In this document: one piece after another, positions 24,001-34,263 of the stretch | How positions within the stretch are numbered: position 1 is the first letter of the stretch | Layout of the letters: every line of letters starts with the position of its first letter | NCBI RefSeq assembly: GCF_050908995.1 | Contig: NC_135133.1 | Location: forward strand, 5,746,001-5,810,000 | DNA: 64,000 nt | Direction: 5' to 3' | Source of the DNA: Andrena cerasifolii | Taxonomy: Eukaryota; Arthropoda; Insecta; Hymenoptera; Andrenidae | Notes under the pieces: generated by a model | Told to the model about the DNA's origin: nothing | Seen by the model: the letters and a program-made list of their open reading frames with translations, nothing else | Database searches by the model: none | Position numbers and translations under genes: made by a program

Positions 24001-24769
24001 CTCAGAGCGGGTGGCGCACCCCTCCGTATCGATCTCGAGGATAGAGAAAGCGGATTCGTGGAGCGCCAGGAGGTGCCTCATCGTCGAATCTGGACCTCAT
24101 CCAAATCGAGTGTCAGGAGATCCTTCAGGATCGAGAAGATGGTGGGTGAAGTGAGGCTCAGCTTCGAGCTGCGCGCCTGCCAGTGTGGTTTCGAAGAGCA
24201 CGCGCTGTTCCTGAGGATCGATTTGGACTTGATGAAGAGGAATGGGTCCGGTGGGAAGAGGACTACGAAGACGGAGTCGTCTGTCGTTTTAAGAGGGAAG
24301 AATTCCACCAGGTCGACAGAATCTGTTGTTCCAAGACCATTCAGGTACCATTGAACCCTTTGCTCAGTATATTTTGTTAGACTACGCGCTGCTTAACGAT
24401 GTGTACGTTCGCCTTCATTCAAGATTCTCAAAAACGTTGAGAAAACAGCTCTGTCAGTGTCTCGACCCGCCCAGCGCCCGAGGAAACGACTGGAGGATGC
24501 TGGCACAAAGGCTTCAAGTCGATCGGTGAGCTTCCCTCCATCAGATCCGCGCAACAGAAACACGGGGCTCAAGACGCCGGTCGCGATTTTATTTCAGATA
24601 CGTCGACTATTTCGCGACGAAGGCGAGCCCGACGGAGCACATCCTGGACCTGTGGGAGGCCAAACACCAGGAGGCCACTGCCCTCGCGGATCTCCTGAAC
24701 CACTTAAGACTGATGGGCCGCGTGGATGCAGCCAACGTCCTCGAAAGTCGTCTCGGACCGTGGATCTGA
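14993..24769 (+). CDS. unc5: UNC5-family netrin receptor, complete 13-exon gene
   Basis: Single-pass receptor that in this family binds netrin and drives repulsive axon and cell guidance. Coding exons: 14993-15053, 16637-16851, 17281-17494, 20484-20822, 21443-21610, 21838-22002, 22445-22480, 22545-22812, 22886-23034, 23111-23844, 23956-24344, 24424-24525, 24598-24769. They sum to 3,012 nt (1,003 residues plus TGA). Phases agree at every junction, and each short intron in the 3' half has an in-frame stop if retained. Domain order: signal peptide 1-18, acidic tail about 23-46, Ig1 about 62-163, Ig2 about 164-276, TSP1 repeats 277-332 and 333-387, membrane helix about 409-431, ZU5 from about 575, UPA, death domain about 913-1000. 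Length and order match the family. The ATG at 14993 is chosen because a signal peptide follows directly; a second in-frame ATG lies two codons later. Identity is from recognised family motifs; no database search was possible. Confidence 0.95.
15054..16636 (+). other. UNC5 intron 1
   Basis: 1,583 bp, GTAAGG to TTTCAG, separating signal peptide from the acidic tail. Contains an A/C-rich low-complexity stretch (about 15400-15680) and a GC-rich 3' part. TTAACCCTTTGCACTCG at 16377 resembles a piggyBac-like terminus but has no partner here. No coding exon recognised. Confidence 0.8.
16637..16851 (+). CDS. unc5: UNC5 coding exon 2: acidic tail and first half of Ig1
   Basis: Acceptor TTTCAG ends at 16636; donor GTAGGA starts at 16852 (phase 0). 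Encodes residues 21-92. The first half is strongly acidic and tyrosine-rich (runs of Asp/Glu, then DDYDYGDY). The Ig1 start follows with IFLAEPVDTFVVKGKPATL and a first cysteine at residue 85. The acidic tail between signal peptide and Ig1 is low-complexity and probably disordered. Confidence 0.92.
16852..17280 (+). other. UNC5 intron 2
   Basis: 429 bp, splits Ig1 at a phase-0 junction. No repeat or coding signal recognised. Confidence 0.85.
17281..17494 (+). CDS. unc5: UNC5 coding exon 3: second half of Ig1
   Basis: Acceptor TTCGCAG ends at 17280; donor GTAAGT at 17495 (phase 1). Residues 93-163. Cysteines at 97, 142 and 144, with C85 from the previous exon, give the four-cysteine Ig1 pattern of UNC5 receptors. 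An N-glycosylation sequon (NVT) is at residue 125. In the family this domain takes part in netrin binding. Confidence 0.93.
18273..18763. mobile_element. non-autonomous Transib-like element (491 bp) in UNC5 intron 3
   Basis: Both ends read inward CACAGTGGGGAAATTT then GCGATTTTATGGCCAAAAC with one or two differences (about 36-bp TIRs). A 5-bp direct repeat CACCG flanks it immediately (18268-18272 and 18764-18768). The CACAGTG terminus and 5-bp GC-rich target duplication fit Transib, the superfamily related to RAG1. The AT-rich interior contains no transposase. Classification is by termini only. Confidence 0.75.
19517..19658. mobile_element. 142-bp foldback element (miniature inverted-repeat)
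   Basis: Left arm starts AAGGGTGGTATTC, CAGTCGCTA, then TTATTCTTAAGCAAATGCTTAAGC and GGCATCCT. The right arm is the reverse complement, ending GGGAATACCGCCCTT. Arms are about 60 bp with few mismatches around a loop of about 20 bases. No clear target duplication. It could be a MITE; if transcribed within the UNC5 intron it would form a long hairpin RNA. Confidence 0.75.
20484..20822 (+). CDS. unc5: UNC5 coding exon 4: complete Ig2 domain
   Basis: Acceptor ends at 20483, donor GTGAGA at 20823; phase 1 in and out. Residues 164-276. I-set Ig features: C188, W201, then a DGHLIL strand and the NYSCVAEN motif carrying C257, with an N-glycosylation sequon at residue 254. The exon is 339 nt, so skipping it would keep the frame. 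Confidence 0.95.
20823..21442 (+). other. UNC5 intron 4
   Basis: 620 bp between Ig2 and the first TSP1 exon; nothing else recognised. Confidence 0.85.
21443..21610 (+). CDS. unc5: UNC5 coding exon 5: thrombospondin type 1 repeat 1
   Basis: Acceptor TTGCCAG ends at 21442, donor GTAAGC at 21611; phase 1-1, 168 nt. Residues 277-332. It starts with GGWSSWSGWSDC, the W-x-x-W-x-x-W-x-x-C pattern that is C-mannosylated in this family, and holds six cysteines. One exon encodes the whole module. Confidence 0.96.
21838..22002 (+). CDS. unc5: UNC5 coding exon 6: thrombospondin type 1 repeat 2
   Basis: Acceptor CTTTCAG ends at 21837, donor GTGAGT at 22003; phase 1-1, 165 nt. Residues 333-387. It starts DGRWSSWSSWSAC and carries six cysteines, again one module per exon. 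Confidence 0.96.
22003..22444 (+). other. UNC5 intron 6
   Basis: 442 bp between the second TSP1 exon and the 36-nt microexon; nothing else recognised. Confidence 0.85.
22445..22480 (+). CDS. unc5: UNC5 coding exon 7: 36-nt microexon of the juxtamembrane stalk
   Basis: Acceptor CATGCAG ends at 22444, donor GTAAGT at 22481; phase 1-1. Encodes residues 388-399 (AYVQEGPRVFKE), a short extracellular stalk between the second TSP1 repeat and the membrane helix. Reading through the donor meets a stop within ten codons, so splicing here is needed. Being symmetric, it could also be skipped in frame. Confidence 0.85.
22545..22812 (+). CDS. unc5: UNC5 coding exon 8: transmembrane helix and juxtamembrane region
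   Basis: Phase 1 in, phase 2 out (donor GTAAAC at 22813). Residues 400-488. The helix is about residues 409-431 (ILALWITLSLAAVILACTTI and on), followed by a basic stop-transfer cluster RLMRRKER. The acceptor is a GCAGCAG tandem, so the exon may start at 22545 or 22548; both keep the frame and differ by one alanine. The 64-bp intron before it is the shortest in the gene. Confidence 0.92.
22886..23034 (+). CDS. unc5: UNC5 coding exon 9: cytoplasmic linker with YDVP motif
   Basis: Acceptor ACGCAG ends at 22885, donor GTAAGG at 23035; phase 2 in, phase 1 out. Residues 489-538. Contains EHHYDVPQLS with Y496 in a context typical of SH2-binding phosphotyrosines, followed by a Ser/Thr/Pro/Arg-rich, probably disordered stretch. 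Read-through of the donor meets TGA three codons later. Phosphorylation of Y496 is inferred from the motif only. Confidence 0.9.
23111..23844 (+). CDS. unc5: UNC5 coding exon 10: acidic linker, ZU5 domain and start of UPA
   Basis: Acceptor GGTCTCCAG ends at 23110 and is the phase-compatible acceptor after a 76-bp intron; donor GTATGT at 23845 (phase 0). Residues 539-783. An Asp/Glu-rich linker (about 550-571) leads into ZU5 (GGFIVRTIVDEQGALLVVPE, then SVPEGAI), the conserved core of this domain. A Ser/Asn-rich insert (NNSTNSSASSNITSTT) interrupts the domain after WSTDLDLE. The UPA part follows with QPFAQLDHCGVFLVTE and AVFLSRERDHIRC. ZU5-UPA forms an autoinhibitory supramodule with the death domain in the family. 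Confidence 0.95.
23956..24344 (+). CDS. unc5: UNC5 coding exon 11: remainder of UPA domain
   Basis: Acceptor CATTTAG ends at 23955, donor GTACCA at 24345 (phase 0 in, 2 out). Residues 784-912. It starts ERRLGGTRID, includes EVPHRRIW and RLSFELRACQCGFEEHALFL at the positions of the conserved UPA strands, and ends with VVPRPFR leading into the death domain. The central basic stretch is less conserved than I would expect, so the exact middle is the weakest part of the model, but the frame at both ends is fixed by its neighbours. Confidence 0.88.
24424..24525 (+). CDS. unc5: UNC5 coding exon 12: death domain, first half
   Basis: Acceptor TTCAAG ends at 24423, donor GTGAGC at 24526; phase 2-2. 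Residues 913-946, including the conserved LDPP and DWRMLAQRLQVD, equivalent to the LDPPC..ADWRTLAQKL segment of vertebrate UNC5 death domains. Confidence 0.95.
24598..24769 (+). CDS. unc5: UNC5 coding exon 13: death domain, second half, and stop
   Basis: Acceptor ATTTCAG ends at 24597. Residues 947-1003 then TGA at 24767-24769. Contains YVDYFATKASPTEHILDLWE and, near the end, DLLNHLRLMGRVDAA, the last helices of the death domain. The protein ends GPWI, just after the domain. Confidence 0.95.
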
Positions 24770-24945
24770 GGCACCAACCCCCACTGCCAATCACGAACCA
24801 ACCGTTCACAACTTTTCAACGTTTTGTACATAGACAGAAAGCGAGATATATATTACGTCTAAAAGGAAGAGATCGATGTAGAAACAACGTTGTATAGAGA
24901 CAGCGACCGTGTTTGTACATAAAGCTCGTTTATAGCAAACGCTCG
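24770..24945 (+). other. UNC5 3' untranslated region with probable poly(A) signal
   Basis: After the stop codon, a variant poly(A) hexamer CATAAA lies at 24918-24923, followed within about 25 bases by T/G-containing sequence. No AATAAA is seen before it. The cleavage site is therefore estimated near 24940, giving a very short 3' UTR of about 170 bases. Longer isoforms cannot be excluded. Confidence 0.45.
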
Positions 24946-27900
24946 TTCCGTTCTTTAAATTACTCCCTCCCCTTTACGAACAAACGAAACAGAGCTTCAA
25001 TAGGTTTCGCGGTGGCTCTGACGGACACCATTCCCCATCCTCCAGCAGACTACCCCATAAATGACCGTATTGTCCATGTAAAACCTCCGATTCCCACGGA
25101 ACCCCATTGCGGCAGCAATAGCCGCAGGCGTTGTCTTTCGAACATCGCCGCCTCGCACCCTGGACCCTCCCCCCAATGAAAGGACGATAATCGTCCGCGC
25201 GAACCCTCCGCAGCGTTCCCTGGTCGCCGAGTCCTCTCGATCATCGGGATCCCGGGCAACAATGCCCGGAGCCGCAGCAAGATCGGAAGTTGCAAATGAC
25301 GTTCTGGGCCAATTTGCACCTGAATACCGACGCCGCGTTCCTCGATGGCGGCCGGGGAGCGCGAGGGTGGCAGCAGGATACAGTCGCGGGTATATTTAGG
25401 CGGCCATTTGGCTTGAGCATTCGGGGCGCACGGTATCGCGGCGCGAGCATTTCAGGTAGGCTTCTAGGTATCGCGTCCAAGAGCAAGGATGCGTGGGATG
25501 TTCGAAACAATGGGCATTATCCGGCTGAACAGGGAAGTGAGGGTCTCCGGGATTCTGGCAGGCTTCGAGGAGCTATAGGTATGCGGAGATGCCAGCCCTT
25601 GTATATAGGTAGGTATGCATGTATCCCTTTGCCATCCCCTCGAGGTTGTCTCTCCGCTTTGGCCCTCTTCCTCCCTCGTCCAACCCTCTGTCTCCCTCTT
25701 CCTCCCTCTCCATCCTCTTCCAAGGACCGTCCACAGGGTTGGAGGGTGCAGGCAGGGCGAGGGGGTAGCATTTAATCACAGGAGTCCGCTGGTGGTAATT
25801 CCGTCGGACAATGGCTGTTGACCTGCGTCGCTGGGGATGCCGTGCCGGTCACCCTTTCACGCTAATACCCGTGGATACGCTCTCTTTGTCGGTGACTCGC
25901 CGTCAGCTGGACGCCCTGTCCTCTTTCCTCGCGCGACGGTCGAAAACTGCTGGACTCGATCGCGAAAGAGGGAGCAATCCATCGCGCAAAACACTGCAAC
26001 GCCTGAGCGTCGCTCGCACCGTACGGTCGACCCAGATTTCCGGCCGGAAATGAATCGCAGGGGGATTGTAATGGGATACCCTCGACTCCTGGCAAGAACT
26101 CGAGTAATCGAATAAGTTACCGATGAATTTTCGTTCGCTCTCGCCTCGAGCTATTTCGTTCGGGATACGCGGAGCTTTGATTGACCGAACGTGCAACGGC
26201 GTTACCGAGTCCGTCGTGATCGGTCGGCCCTATCCGTTGCCGCGGAATCGAGGGAGCAGCGATTTCAGAATCGGACCGCGCTCGCCCCGATAACGTCGTC
26301 GTAACGACGCGGTTATTGCCGCGGCCAACGGTATCGTATATGCATAATCCACGTCAGAGTCGCATAAATTCCAGGCCCAGAACCGTATTAATTTCCCGAC
26401 TAATCGCGATTGGGATCTACAGGCAATTACGAGAAGGATAGGGCCAATCAGATTGGCGGCTGCCGCGCCGGTTCGACTCGCTTCCGTTAACGCGGAAGGG
26501 CGAACGCGAACGAGAACGCGAACGCGCCCAGTCACGCACACGCAACTCCACCACAACCCCCAACCCCCAATGGCCATCCTTCGACGCGTACAAAACAGCC
26601 GCGCGAGGGTGCCTTTATGAATTGTCCGGAGAGATATCGCGATCGAACCATCTATGGAAATCGATCTGCCTACCTCTCTCTCTCTCTCTCTCTCTCTCAG
26701 TCTCTCTCTCTCTGTTTCCCTCGCTTCCTGTACACGGCCATTTCCGCGCGGCGTCTCGCCGATTCTCTGCGAATAAATTGCGCAGAGCTGATTGCTTTAA
26801 TCGTAACTGCTAGCAATTGCTCGAATGGATATGAGTAATGTATCGGGCAGCGTTGCACGACTTTGCTTGTTCAGTGTAACAAATTGTGGGAGTAATTACT
26901 GCAACCGAAAGTGTGTTAATTGCTGGATTTTGATTCGATGTGGGGAATGGCAGGAAGAATGGCTACGATTGTCGATGTAATTTTCAGGATTCAATTTCGG
27001 GTAATGTGGAAGAGAAAGTAAATCGAAATTGTTAAATGCTTTACGATCGAGTGGGGTGAGTCCCTTTGGTGGGAGAAATGAGGGAGGGTTATGTTGAATG
27101 TTCCTCCTAAGCATCAATGATTTATCAATGATTATCTAATTGGATCTCTGAGGACTACCAAATTAAATTCCAACAATTTGTCGGAATAAAGCGACTTTGA
27201 TGGGGAGGAATCTCGGGGATGCCAAAATAGGCACAATTAGCATGCCATTGGGCCGATGCACGTGCACGTAACGTTTGGCCAAGGGGCGTCTTCCAAATAA
27301 TTACATCACGTCGAAGGGAAATAAAAGAGAATCCAACGGAGAAGCAGCGTATCCGAGCGTTTCAAGAGGGGAAACTCCGCTGCCCTGTAGCAATGAAAGA
27401 AAGATTGTAAAGAATGAGAACACGGTTGAGATCTTATCGTGGATCCCCCCTGCTTGCGAATCGTTAACGAGAAGTGGCGAACTTAGAAGCAAAGAGCTTG
27501 GGTTTATGGCGAATCAGGTCACATTACAAACACGAATTATTTTACACAGAGTGAAAATAGTTCCGCCAGAAAAAGCGTGCGCTCGGTGCAGGAATAAAAT
27601 TAGGGGGAAACAGAGGAGGCCAGAGCAGCGTGAAAAAGAGGAGCCAAAGAGCTCGCCTCTAAAACAGCGTCGGAAAGGAACCGGGCGTATTTTTCCGCTG
27701 TCGTCGGATTTCTGCCGCGGCCGGGAAACAAAAAACGTGGCCGCATAGTTCCGAAACAATTCCGTCGTGGAATTCCACGGCATCGTCGTCTAAAGGGTAG
27801 TAAATTTCCCGCGCATTTTGCACGGCATGCGCCGCGACGCGTACAGTCCTCGTAGAAATTGCCCGCTGCGATAATTCCCCCGACGATCTACAAATTAATC

Positions 27901-28267
27901 CAACCTAGACAAACGAAGCTAACCCGCCGTCTGGTTCGAGAGCTCCTCCGAGCAGCGCGTCGTCAATCTCGAATCCCAGCAAGAGGAGCGTCAAAATCCA
28001 AACACAGCCCCAATCTGCATACATTTTCTTACCAGTCGCTGCGACAAACCCCGCTCCCCCTGGCAGGACCATAAACCAATCCCCCTCCGCCCTCTGGCCG
28101 GTGACTTTACAAATTGCGATGCAGCCGGTTACAAGTCACCGAACGGACGTAAATAGCGCGCGACGAGGCGCAAACAGCCGGGCATTATTCGCCCGCGTGT
28201 ACAGGCGCCAGGTTTCGCGAGCAGGCGACGAATTCGCGCGGGACGGACACCGACGTGTGTCCCCGTC
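24946..28267. other. intergenic sequence downstream of UNC5
   Basis: Unique sequence plus the (CT)n microsatellite. No exon, RNA gene or mobile element recognised. Confidence 0.6.
26674..26713. repeat. (CT)n microsatellite
   Basis: About twenty CT dinucleotides with one interruption. Confidence 0.95.
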
Positions 28268-28851
28268 CCTACAGCACATTTGTTGCAGGAATGTCTCAGT
28301 TACGTTGCGGTTTAATATCATTGCCGAAACATCGCTCATACGGTACGAGTGTAACATTGCATCTCGCAACTTATGAGCGCCGTTTCGGCAATGATCCGGA
28401 TTCAATACGGACTCACATATTTGCACTCGACAATGCGGAACGTTTTTATTAATTATAATAAATTAAGCGACAATTGTAGGGACACTGAAAGTAATTGGAA
28501 CATGTAAAACTTTGTTCGTTTGTTGCTGTATATAGTTTATGAATTTGTTTAAACCCTATAGTGTTAATTAAGTAATCGTACTAATTACTTATGTTATGGA
28601 ATCTTAAACTGTATTCTGCGTGCCGAGATTTCAGGATCGTTCCGCGTAATTCCGTATTCATTGCGGATTCGTTTCTGAAACGGCGCTCATAGGTTACGAG
28701 TGCAACGTTTCACGGCAATGTGTGCGCGTGTCCATTGCAATGTTTCAACAATGTTGCAGTAATATTGCAATGCAATCTGCAACCAAACGGCAACACTACA
28801 ATGTACTGCAACGGTTGTGCAACATTCCTACAATCGAAGTGTGCTGTAAGG
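28268..28851. mobile_element. TIR element, long copy (family A)
   Basis: Same ends as the copy at 12208-12529: left CCTACAGCACATTTG, right CTTACAGCACACTTCG read inward. It shares the inner right block CTGCAACCAAACGGCAA. The longer interior has a second inverted repeat with arms CATTGCCGAAAC (about 28319) and GTTTCGGCAATG (about 28381). No coding capacity recognised. Confidence 0.65.
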
Positions 28852-29172
28852 ACGTTCTCGTCCCGCGAACGGTAGTATCAATATCTCCGGGCCCGATACG
28901 AGCGTCGTCGTCGTGGTCGTGGCCGTCGTGGAACGCTCCTTCGCCGCGGAATCTAGCTCGCGGTCGCGACATTTGCATGGGAACGCCCGGCTTTAATCCG
29001 CGAGGCAGCGCTGAATTATGCGACCGGGCCGATTTGCATAACGCCTCGGAGCCAACGTGGTCCTACTCGCCCACCCTTGCGTCCCCCCCTCGATAAATGA
29101 CGATTCGCGGAAAATTGGCCCTCGCACAGGATTAAATCCGCGGCTTAATTAAGCGAGCGTTACAGCGGCGAC

Positions 29173-29208
29173 AAGAGAGAAAGGGAGAGGGAGAGAGAGA
29201 AAGAGAGG
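29173..29208. repeat. (GA)-rich low-complexity tract
   Basis: Imperfect GAGAGA/GGGAGA repeat in intergenic DNA. Confidence 0.9.
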
Positions 29209-32200
29209 ACGATCGTCATTCCCAGACGCCGGGCCACAACAAATCGCCGGGATCCACCGCGGCAATTGCCACGTACGTTCTCGTTAACTTACGGCAACGA
29301 GCGGCATTCCTCGTGGCAGGCCCTCATTGCCGCGACACTTTGACGCTCGGCGCCTAATTAGGCAATCCTTGTCGAGCGAGCCGGATTTAACGAGGCGCGG
29401 GCCTGATCGAACGTCGGATCGGAGGCGGCCGCGCGCGAAAATGCTAGCCCCGGTCCCGATCGGTTATTACACGGTGTCTTACGCGGCTTTTGTCTCGGGC
29501 GATATCTGCTGCGGAACGGAGACCGGTTGCTCGGAGTAATACAGCTCGTGACAGCAATCAGTTGCGCGATCAACGGCGCAGCGTGAAGATTTGTGTTCGA
29601 GCCGGTGTAATACATCTGTCTGCTGTATATAATGGGCGAGCGTGTCGGGGGCTATGGAAAAAGAGCGGAAAAGCCCCCTGGGGACCTGTTCGAGATTCGA
29701 ATCTGGGTCTACCGTGTCATGGTGATATCTAGACCGTCTCTGTTCTCTGGCTGATGTTTCCTCGGTTTCTCTGCGTGCAGCTGCTCTGATTACGTGCCTC
29801 TGCTTGGGATCGACGGTCTGCTTCATTGTTTCGCGGAGCTTGAGGTACAGCAATTAATTATCCCTCTGAAATTAGACGCTTCTTCTCGGAACCTGGCCAC
29901 GTCCAGAATCCTCTAAAAAGAATTATATCTGGATCCCTCGAGATTCATCAGATCGCTAAAGTGCTAAACTATTCTGGCCGTGGAACGGCGAGTCGGGAGA
30001 TCAAGCGTGATCGCGAAAGGTCAAGCAGAATGGGATTGCACGGATCGAGGAGAAAGTCGAGCGAAGCAAAGTTACGCCTCGCGCCGCCTCAGCTCGCGCA
30101 TACATTAAGCGGCGGAGGTGAGAGGGTAATTTGTTAATGCGATAAATTGCACCACCGTCGTGGCGCCGTCGGAGGGTGCAGGACTCCGTGGGGGAAGGGG
30201 CGAGGCGGGGGGCGAGGTGGCTTCGGGACGACGGCAAAGAGAGTGGAGCAGACATAAGGCGGGTAATCGGCTTTTGATTCCGCCTTAAGTTATGGGCCAC
30301 GTCGATCGTACGTCATTGCCGGTGCAAAGGCGAACTATCGGCTTCGTCGGGGATTTATGGCGGGTTCACGCGAGCGACGGGGCCCCGCGAAAGAGGAAAC
30401 CGAGGGAAAGAAGGGGCGACAGGGTACCGCCTAATGATCGCAGCGTTTGCCTCGAGGATAAGAAACGGGGCCTTCGTTTAATTCGACATCGTCGTGATCG
30501 CACGATCCGACGCAAACTGGCTCGTTCCACCCCTCGAAGTATACATTGAAAGTGTACGCTTCCCTTTCTAACAGAGGCAAGAGCAGAAAGAAATCTCGCG
30601 TATAAAAAGTTCCATCGTTTTTCGCCGAGAAAGTGATAAAAATTAGCACGCGGAGGGGTTAACGGCTCCCCAGGCTGTGACAAAGCGATTGTTTTTTTCG
30701 ACGAAGGTTCAGGGGTCAAGCATTAGGGTGGTTTCATTCGAGTCACGGTGCAGACAATGTATCGGAGGGCTGTTGTTTTGGAATATAATTAGAGGGCGGC
30801 TTTATCTCCAGCAGTGTTTCAAGATCGTCACGATGCGCGGTAGATCGGGCAAGGGTTAGCCGAGATTCCCTCAACCCCGTCAGACTTTTTTTCCCTCTCT
30901 ACGTTCCATTTCGCTCGCCGCTGGTAATCGATTGCCGCGCGCGACATGACGAAGTACCTCGTACCTTCGGCAATGTTACAAAGGTCAGAACACCGACGGT
31001 GGAAGATTAATTGCGCCGGCGATGTATTCTTAGTTTCGCATTTAATTTGCAGCGGCGTCGATTATCGCTGACACCGTAGGTCATCAGCGGAGGCCATTTG
31101 CTTGGAAATTGAATCACTTTACGCGCGTTTAACAGGGAACAGCGTCGACAAGGACGTCCTTCTCTGCTCTCAACGCAAAGAAGTATTGATGGTGTCTGAC
31201 CCAACACGGGAAGATCTACTTCAAGCTGATCGTGCGCCAGAGTTCATAGAATTTCGAGGACAAGAGAATCTGCACGTCGCCCTGCGCTGTTGTAAAAAAA
31301 AATGTATCGCCACGGAAACGGTGCACCCGCCGTCTCTTGTCTCGGTGGCCGTAAAAACATTTATCTGGGCGAGCGATTCCGGCGAGCGGAAAATGTGGCC
31401 GAGGAACAGGGAGGCACGGTGGCCAAACGAATTAGCATGCACGTGCACGGAACTTTAAAGTTTGAACTGGCGCAATGTATGCGCACTCGGTGGAAGGCGT
31501 ACCGGCAATTCGTTAATATGATACGCCGTTCAATAAAGAAGAGAGGAGACGATTAGATCGGGGTTGGCGCCGCCACGGACGAAGGAACCAGGAACGGGGC
31601 CGGGGAATTTATTTCCGAGCGGGAGCAGATTAAAAATGAATATTCATGGCCACGCCTATTAAAATATAACGTGCATCGATTAACTGTTTGCGGTTCAATT
31701 TATTTCTGTCGCTCCATATCGGCCAATCTGCGCCGGCTTGAATACATTTCGGCGGGGCGCGTCGCCAAAGATAACGCTTCCGAACAGACGCGCGTCAAAT
31801 TGAAGCGTTAGACGAATCTGTTTAATTGGGAAAATTAAAAATTTTATTACGCTCTTTCTCTTTTGTATCTTTACCCGTCTCTGCTTCAAATAGAATCCAA
31901 GATCTCTTAATATCCTGGACGATAATCATTTGGGATGAAATACAGTCTGTCCTGGAGAATGTTCAAGACTGAGGAGAAGAAAAAGTTGGCCAGCTTCTTA
32001 GGCCGTCTTTCGCGAGGCTGTCTCTGTTGCGACGACGAAGAGGCTGAGATCCCCGAGAGAAGACAAATAGTTGAGGAAAGCCAGTGATCTGATACTGACA
32101 GATGAAAGGAAACGCGGAGGCTCGAAAGAAATGGAGCACCGATTCTGCGATCCGGTATTGTATTGTCACGGCCGCTGACAGTGAAGTACCGTCCATCGTG

Positions 32201-33506
32201 CCACGAAGATTAGTTTCGGCTGCTGAAGAATCGGGCTTCGTTCGCCACACCGGAAACCTTATGCGGCTGACGGTGAAAGGACGCGGCAGGGGGAGGGATC
32301 TTGATGAAAATCGAATCGCGAAGCGAGCCCATTCGTAAACATCACGAACAATCCGGAGCGAAGTGCTCGGGCGAGATCCTTGATAAACGACTCGGAGCGA
32401 AACGAAGAAATAAGAGACACCCCCCGGGGAAATCTTATTAAATCATCCCTTAAACGACACGATCCTATTCACCAGCAAAGAATTAATAAACCCGGGGAAG
32501 CCGAACGGTAAATAGAGACGTGAAAATTCGCGAAATCCCCGCGAAGAAGTCCTTTCAAACTGCGTCGATCTCTCAGCCGTCTCGGGCCCGCGGCTCCAAA
32601 AATTGCATTCCTTATCGCGGTGCAACCGAATGCACCCAGCGCGAACTTGAACGGCCGCCTCGCGGCGACCGCAATAGGGGCGCCTCAAGGTGCCGCTATA
32701 AATACGGCAATAAATCGCCACCATAAATCGCTGGCTTTGTTACCGGCGGTATCGATATCGCGTTGTCGCCGCGCTATCGGATCCAGCTCGAATCCCGAGC
32801 AACGACGCGGACGAACAGCGACAAAGAGGCGGCCACGGGTGGAAAGAAAGAAACGTGGGGCCGTAGAAAGTGCGCGGGACGAAGGGGAGCGTTACACCCC
32901 CGCTACGTGTAGGACGACGGGACGCATGGGCGCGTTTCCATAAGAGGCTGCCGAGGGGGAGGGTGCTCGATAACGCTCTTGTTACCTCGAGAACGCAGAC
33001 ACGTCGTGCCGCGTGTATCGAGGCCTTCGAGGAGTCGGCCAGATCGGGCCCCTTGATCTTGTTAGCAGATAGGACGCGACCCGATCCAGACCCCTCGGTG
33101 CACTCCACCTTGAAGACCGTCTGGCGGCCGGGGCCACCACGTTGCCGATTGCCACGACGCCCTGACCGATCGAGAGATCTCCGCCGAGCTTTCGTTATAA
33201 TGGAATCAAAAGCTTCCTTTGTCCTGACCGGGCGACAGCGCGCCCTTTGGCCCTGATGACAGCGAGATGGACGAGTGGACGTTGAGAATAAATGGGATTT
33301 AGGGAAATCGTTTCGCAACGGTGGATGAATAGGATATTAGTAACTACAGGGACCGAGGGTTGGTCGAGCAGCTGATGAATCTTTTTATCATACACAGGGT
33401 GGTACACGTGTATCTTTTTTCAAAGATGGTGAAGGGGAAGTTCCTTGGTCAGGGTGGTATGGTTTCGACACACCTTCGCCGACCAGACACGATTTAGCGG
33501 AGATCG

Positions 33507-33535
33507 CTCGCTAGCGATATCATATCGCTAACGAG
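33507..33535. repeat. 29-bp near-perfect palindrome
   Basis: CTCGCTAGCGATAT then CATATCGCTAACGAG: self-complementary except for two positions. Could be a dimeric protein site or a small cruciform; isolated in non-coding DNA. Confidence 0.7.
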
Positions 33536-33790
33536 TGAAAGAAAAAGTTGGACCCCGGGTAGAATACGACCGCGACGGCCAGCCGGTCAGACCAGAAAGA
33601 AATGGCCAGTGAAGCTATCAGGGTCGTGCATTAAGCGGCGATAACGCACTCGGTCCACCGAGTCCGCGCGCCCGCTCGTGACTAAGCGTGTTTCTTCAAT
33701 GAAGCACCGGGGCCCGCGGAAGTCTCGATTGCATTATCATTCGTGGCAGCCGTGGTAGCCTGGCGCTATCGTATTTTTTCGTCGGCAGCC

Positions 33791-33871
33791 AGATTTGCAT
33801 GGCCGCGGGACCGTAAGCAAGACCTCGCGATACCACGGAACGGCTTAATCCCTCGAATACAAACGAGAAAT
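33791..33871 (+). promoter_or_regulatory. candidate regulatory block, copy 1 (octamer plus TAATCC)
   Basis: AGATTTGCATG (POU-type octamer ATTTGCAT) lies 49 bp upstream of ACGGCTTAATCCCT (contains TAATCC, a K50 homeodomain site), followed by GAATAC and AACGA. The same pair with the same 49-bp spacing occurs at 34264. Regulatory role is inferred. Confidence 0.35.
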
Positions 33872-34263
33872 TATACACAGATCCGACGGTGGGCCAGCCA
33901 TGATTCGACCTCCTGCGTTTCTTGTTAGCCGAAATCGACGTGTAACAGATGGAAGAAGTATAGCGAGACCTCCGGAACGGTTAGGAGTAAAGACGCTACT
34001 GGGACATCGAGATCCGAGAGGCCAGAAATGAGTTTCGTACAGTTTCCAGGCTTCCATCTCCGAAGGCATCATTTAACCGACCCCTCGTGGAGGCTTGGAT
34101 GGCCTATTTTTGCGTAGAATCGCCAGCCGAACATTCCTCGCGGCCGTATTTACCGTATTCGATTCGGTATTCAAGGGACACCACGTTTGCAGCACGGTTT
34201 TACCTGAATGAAAGCCCGTATTATCATTCGAGGCATTCAGCGACGCGCTAGCGTATTCTTTCG

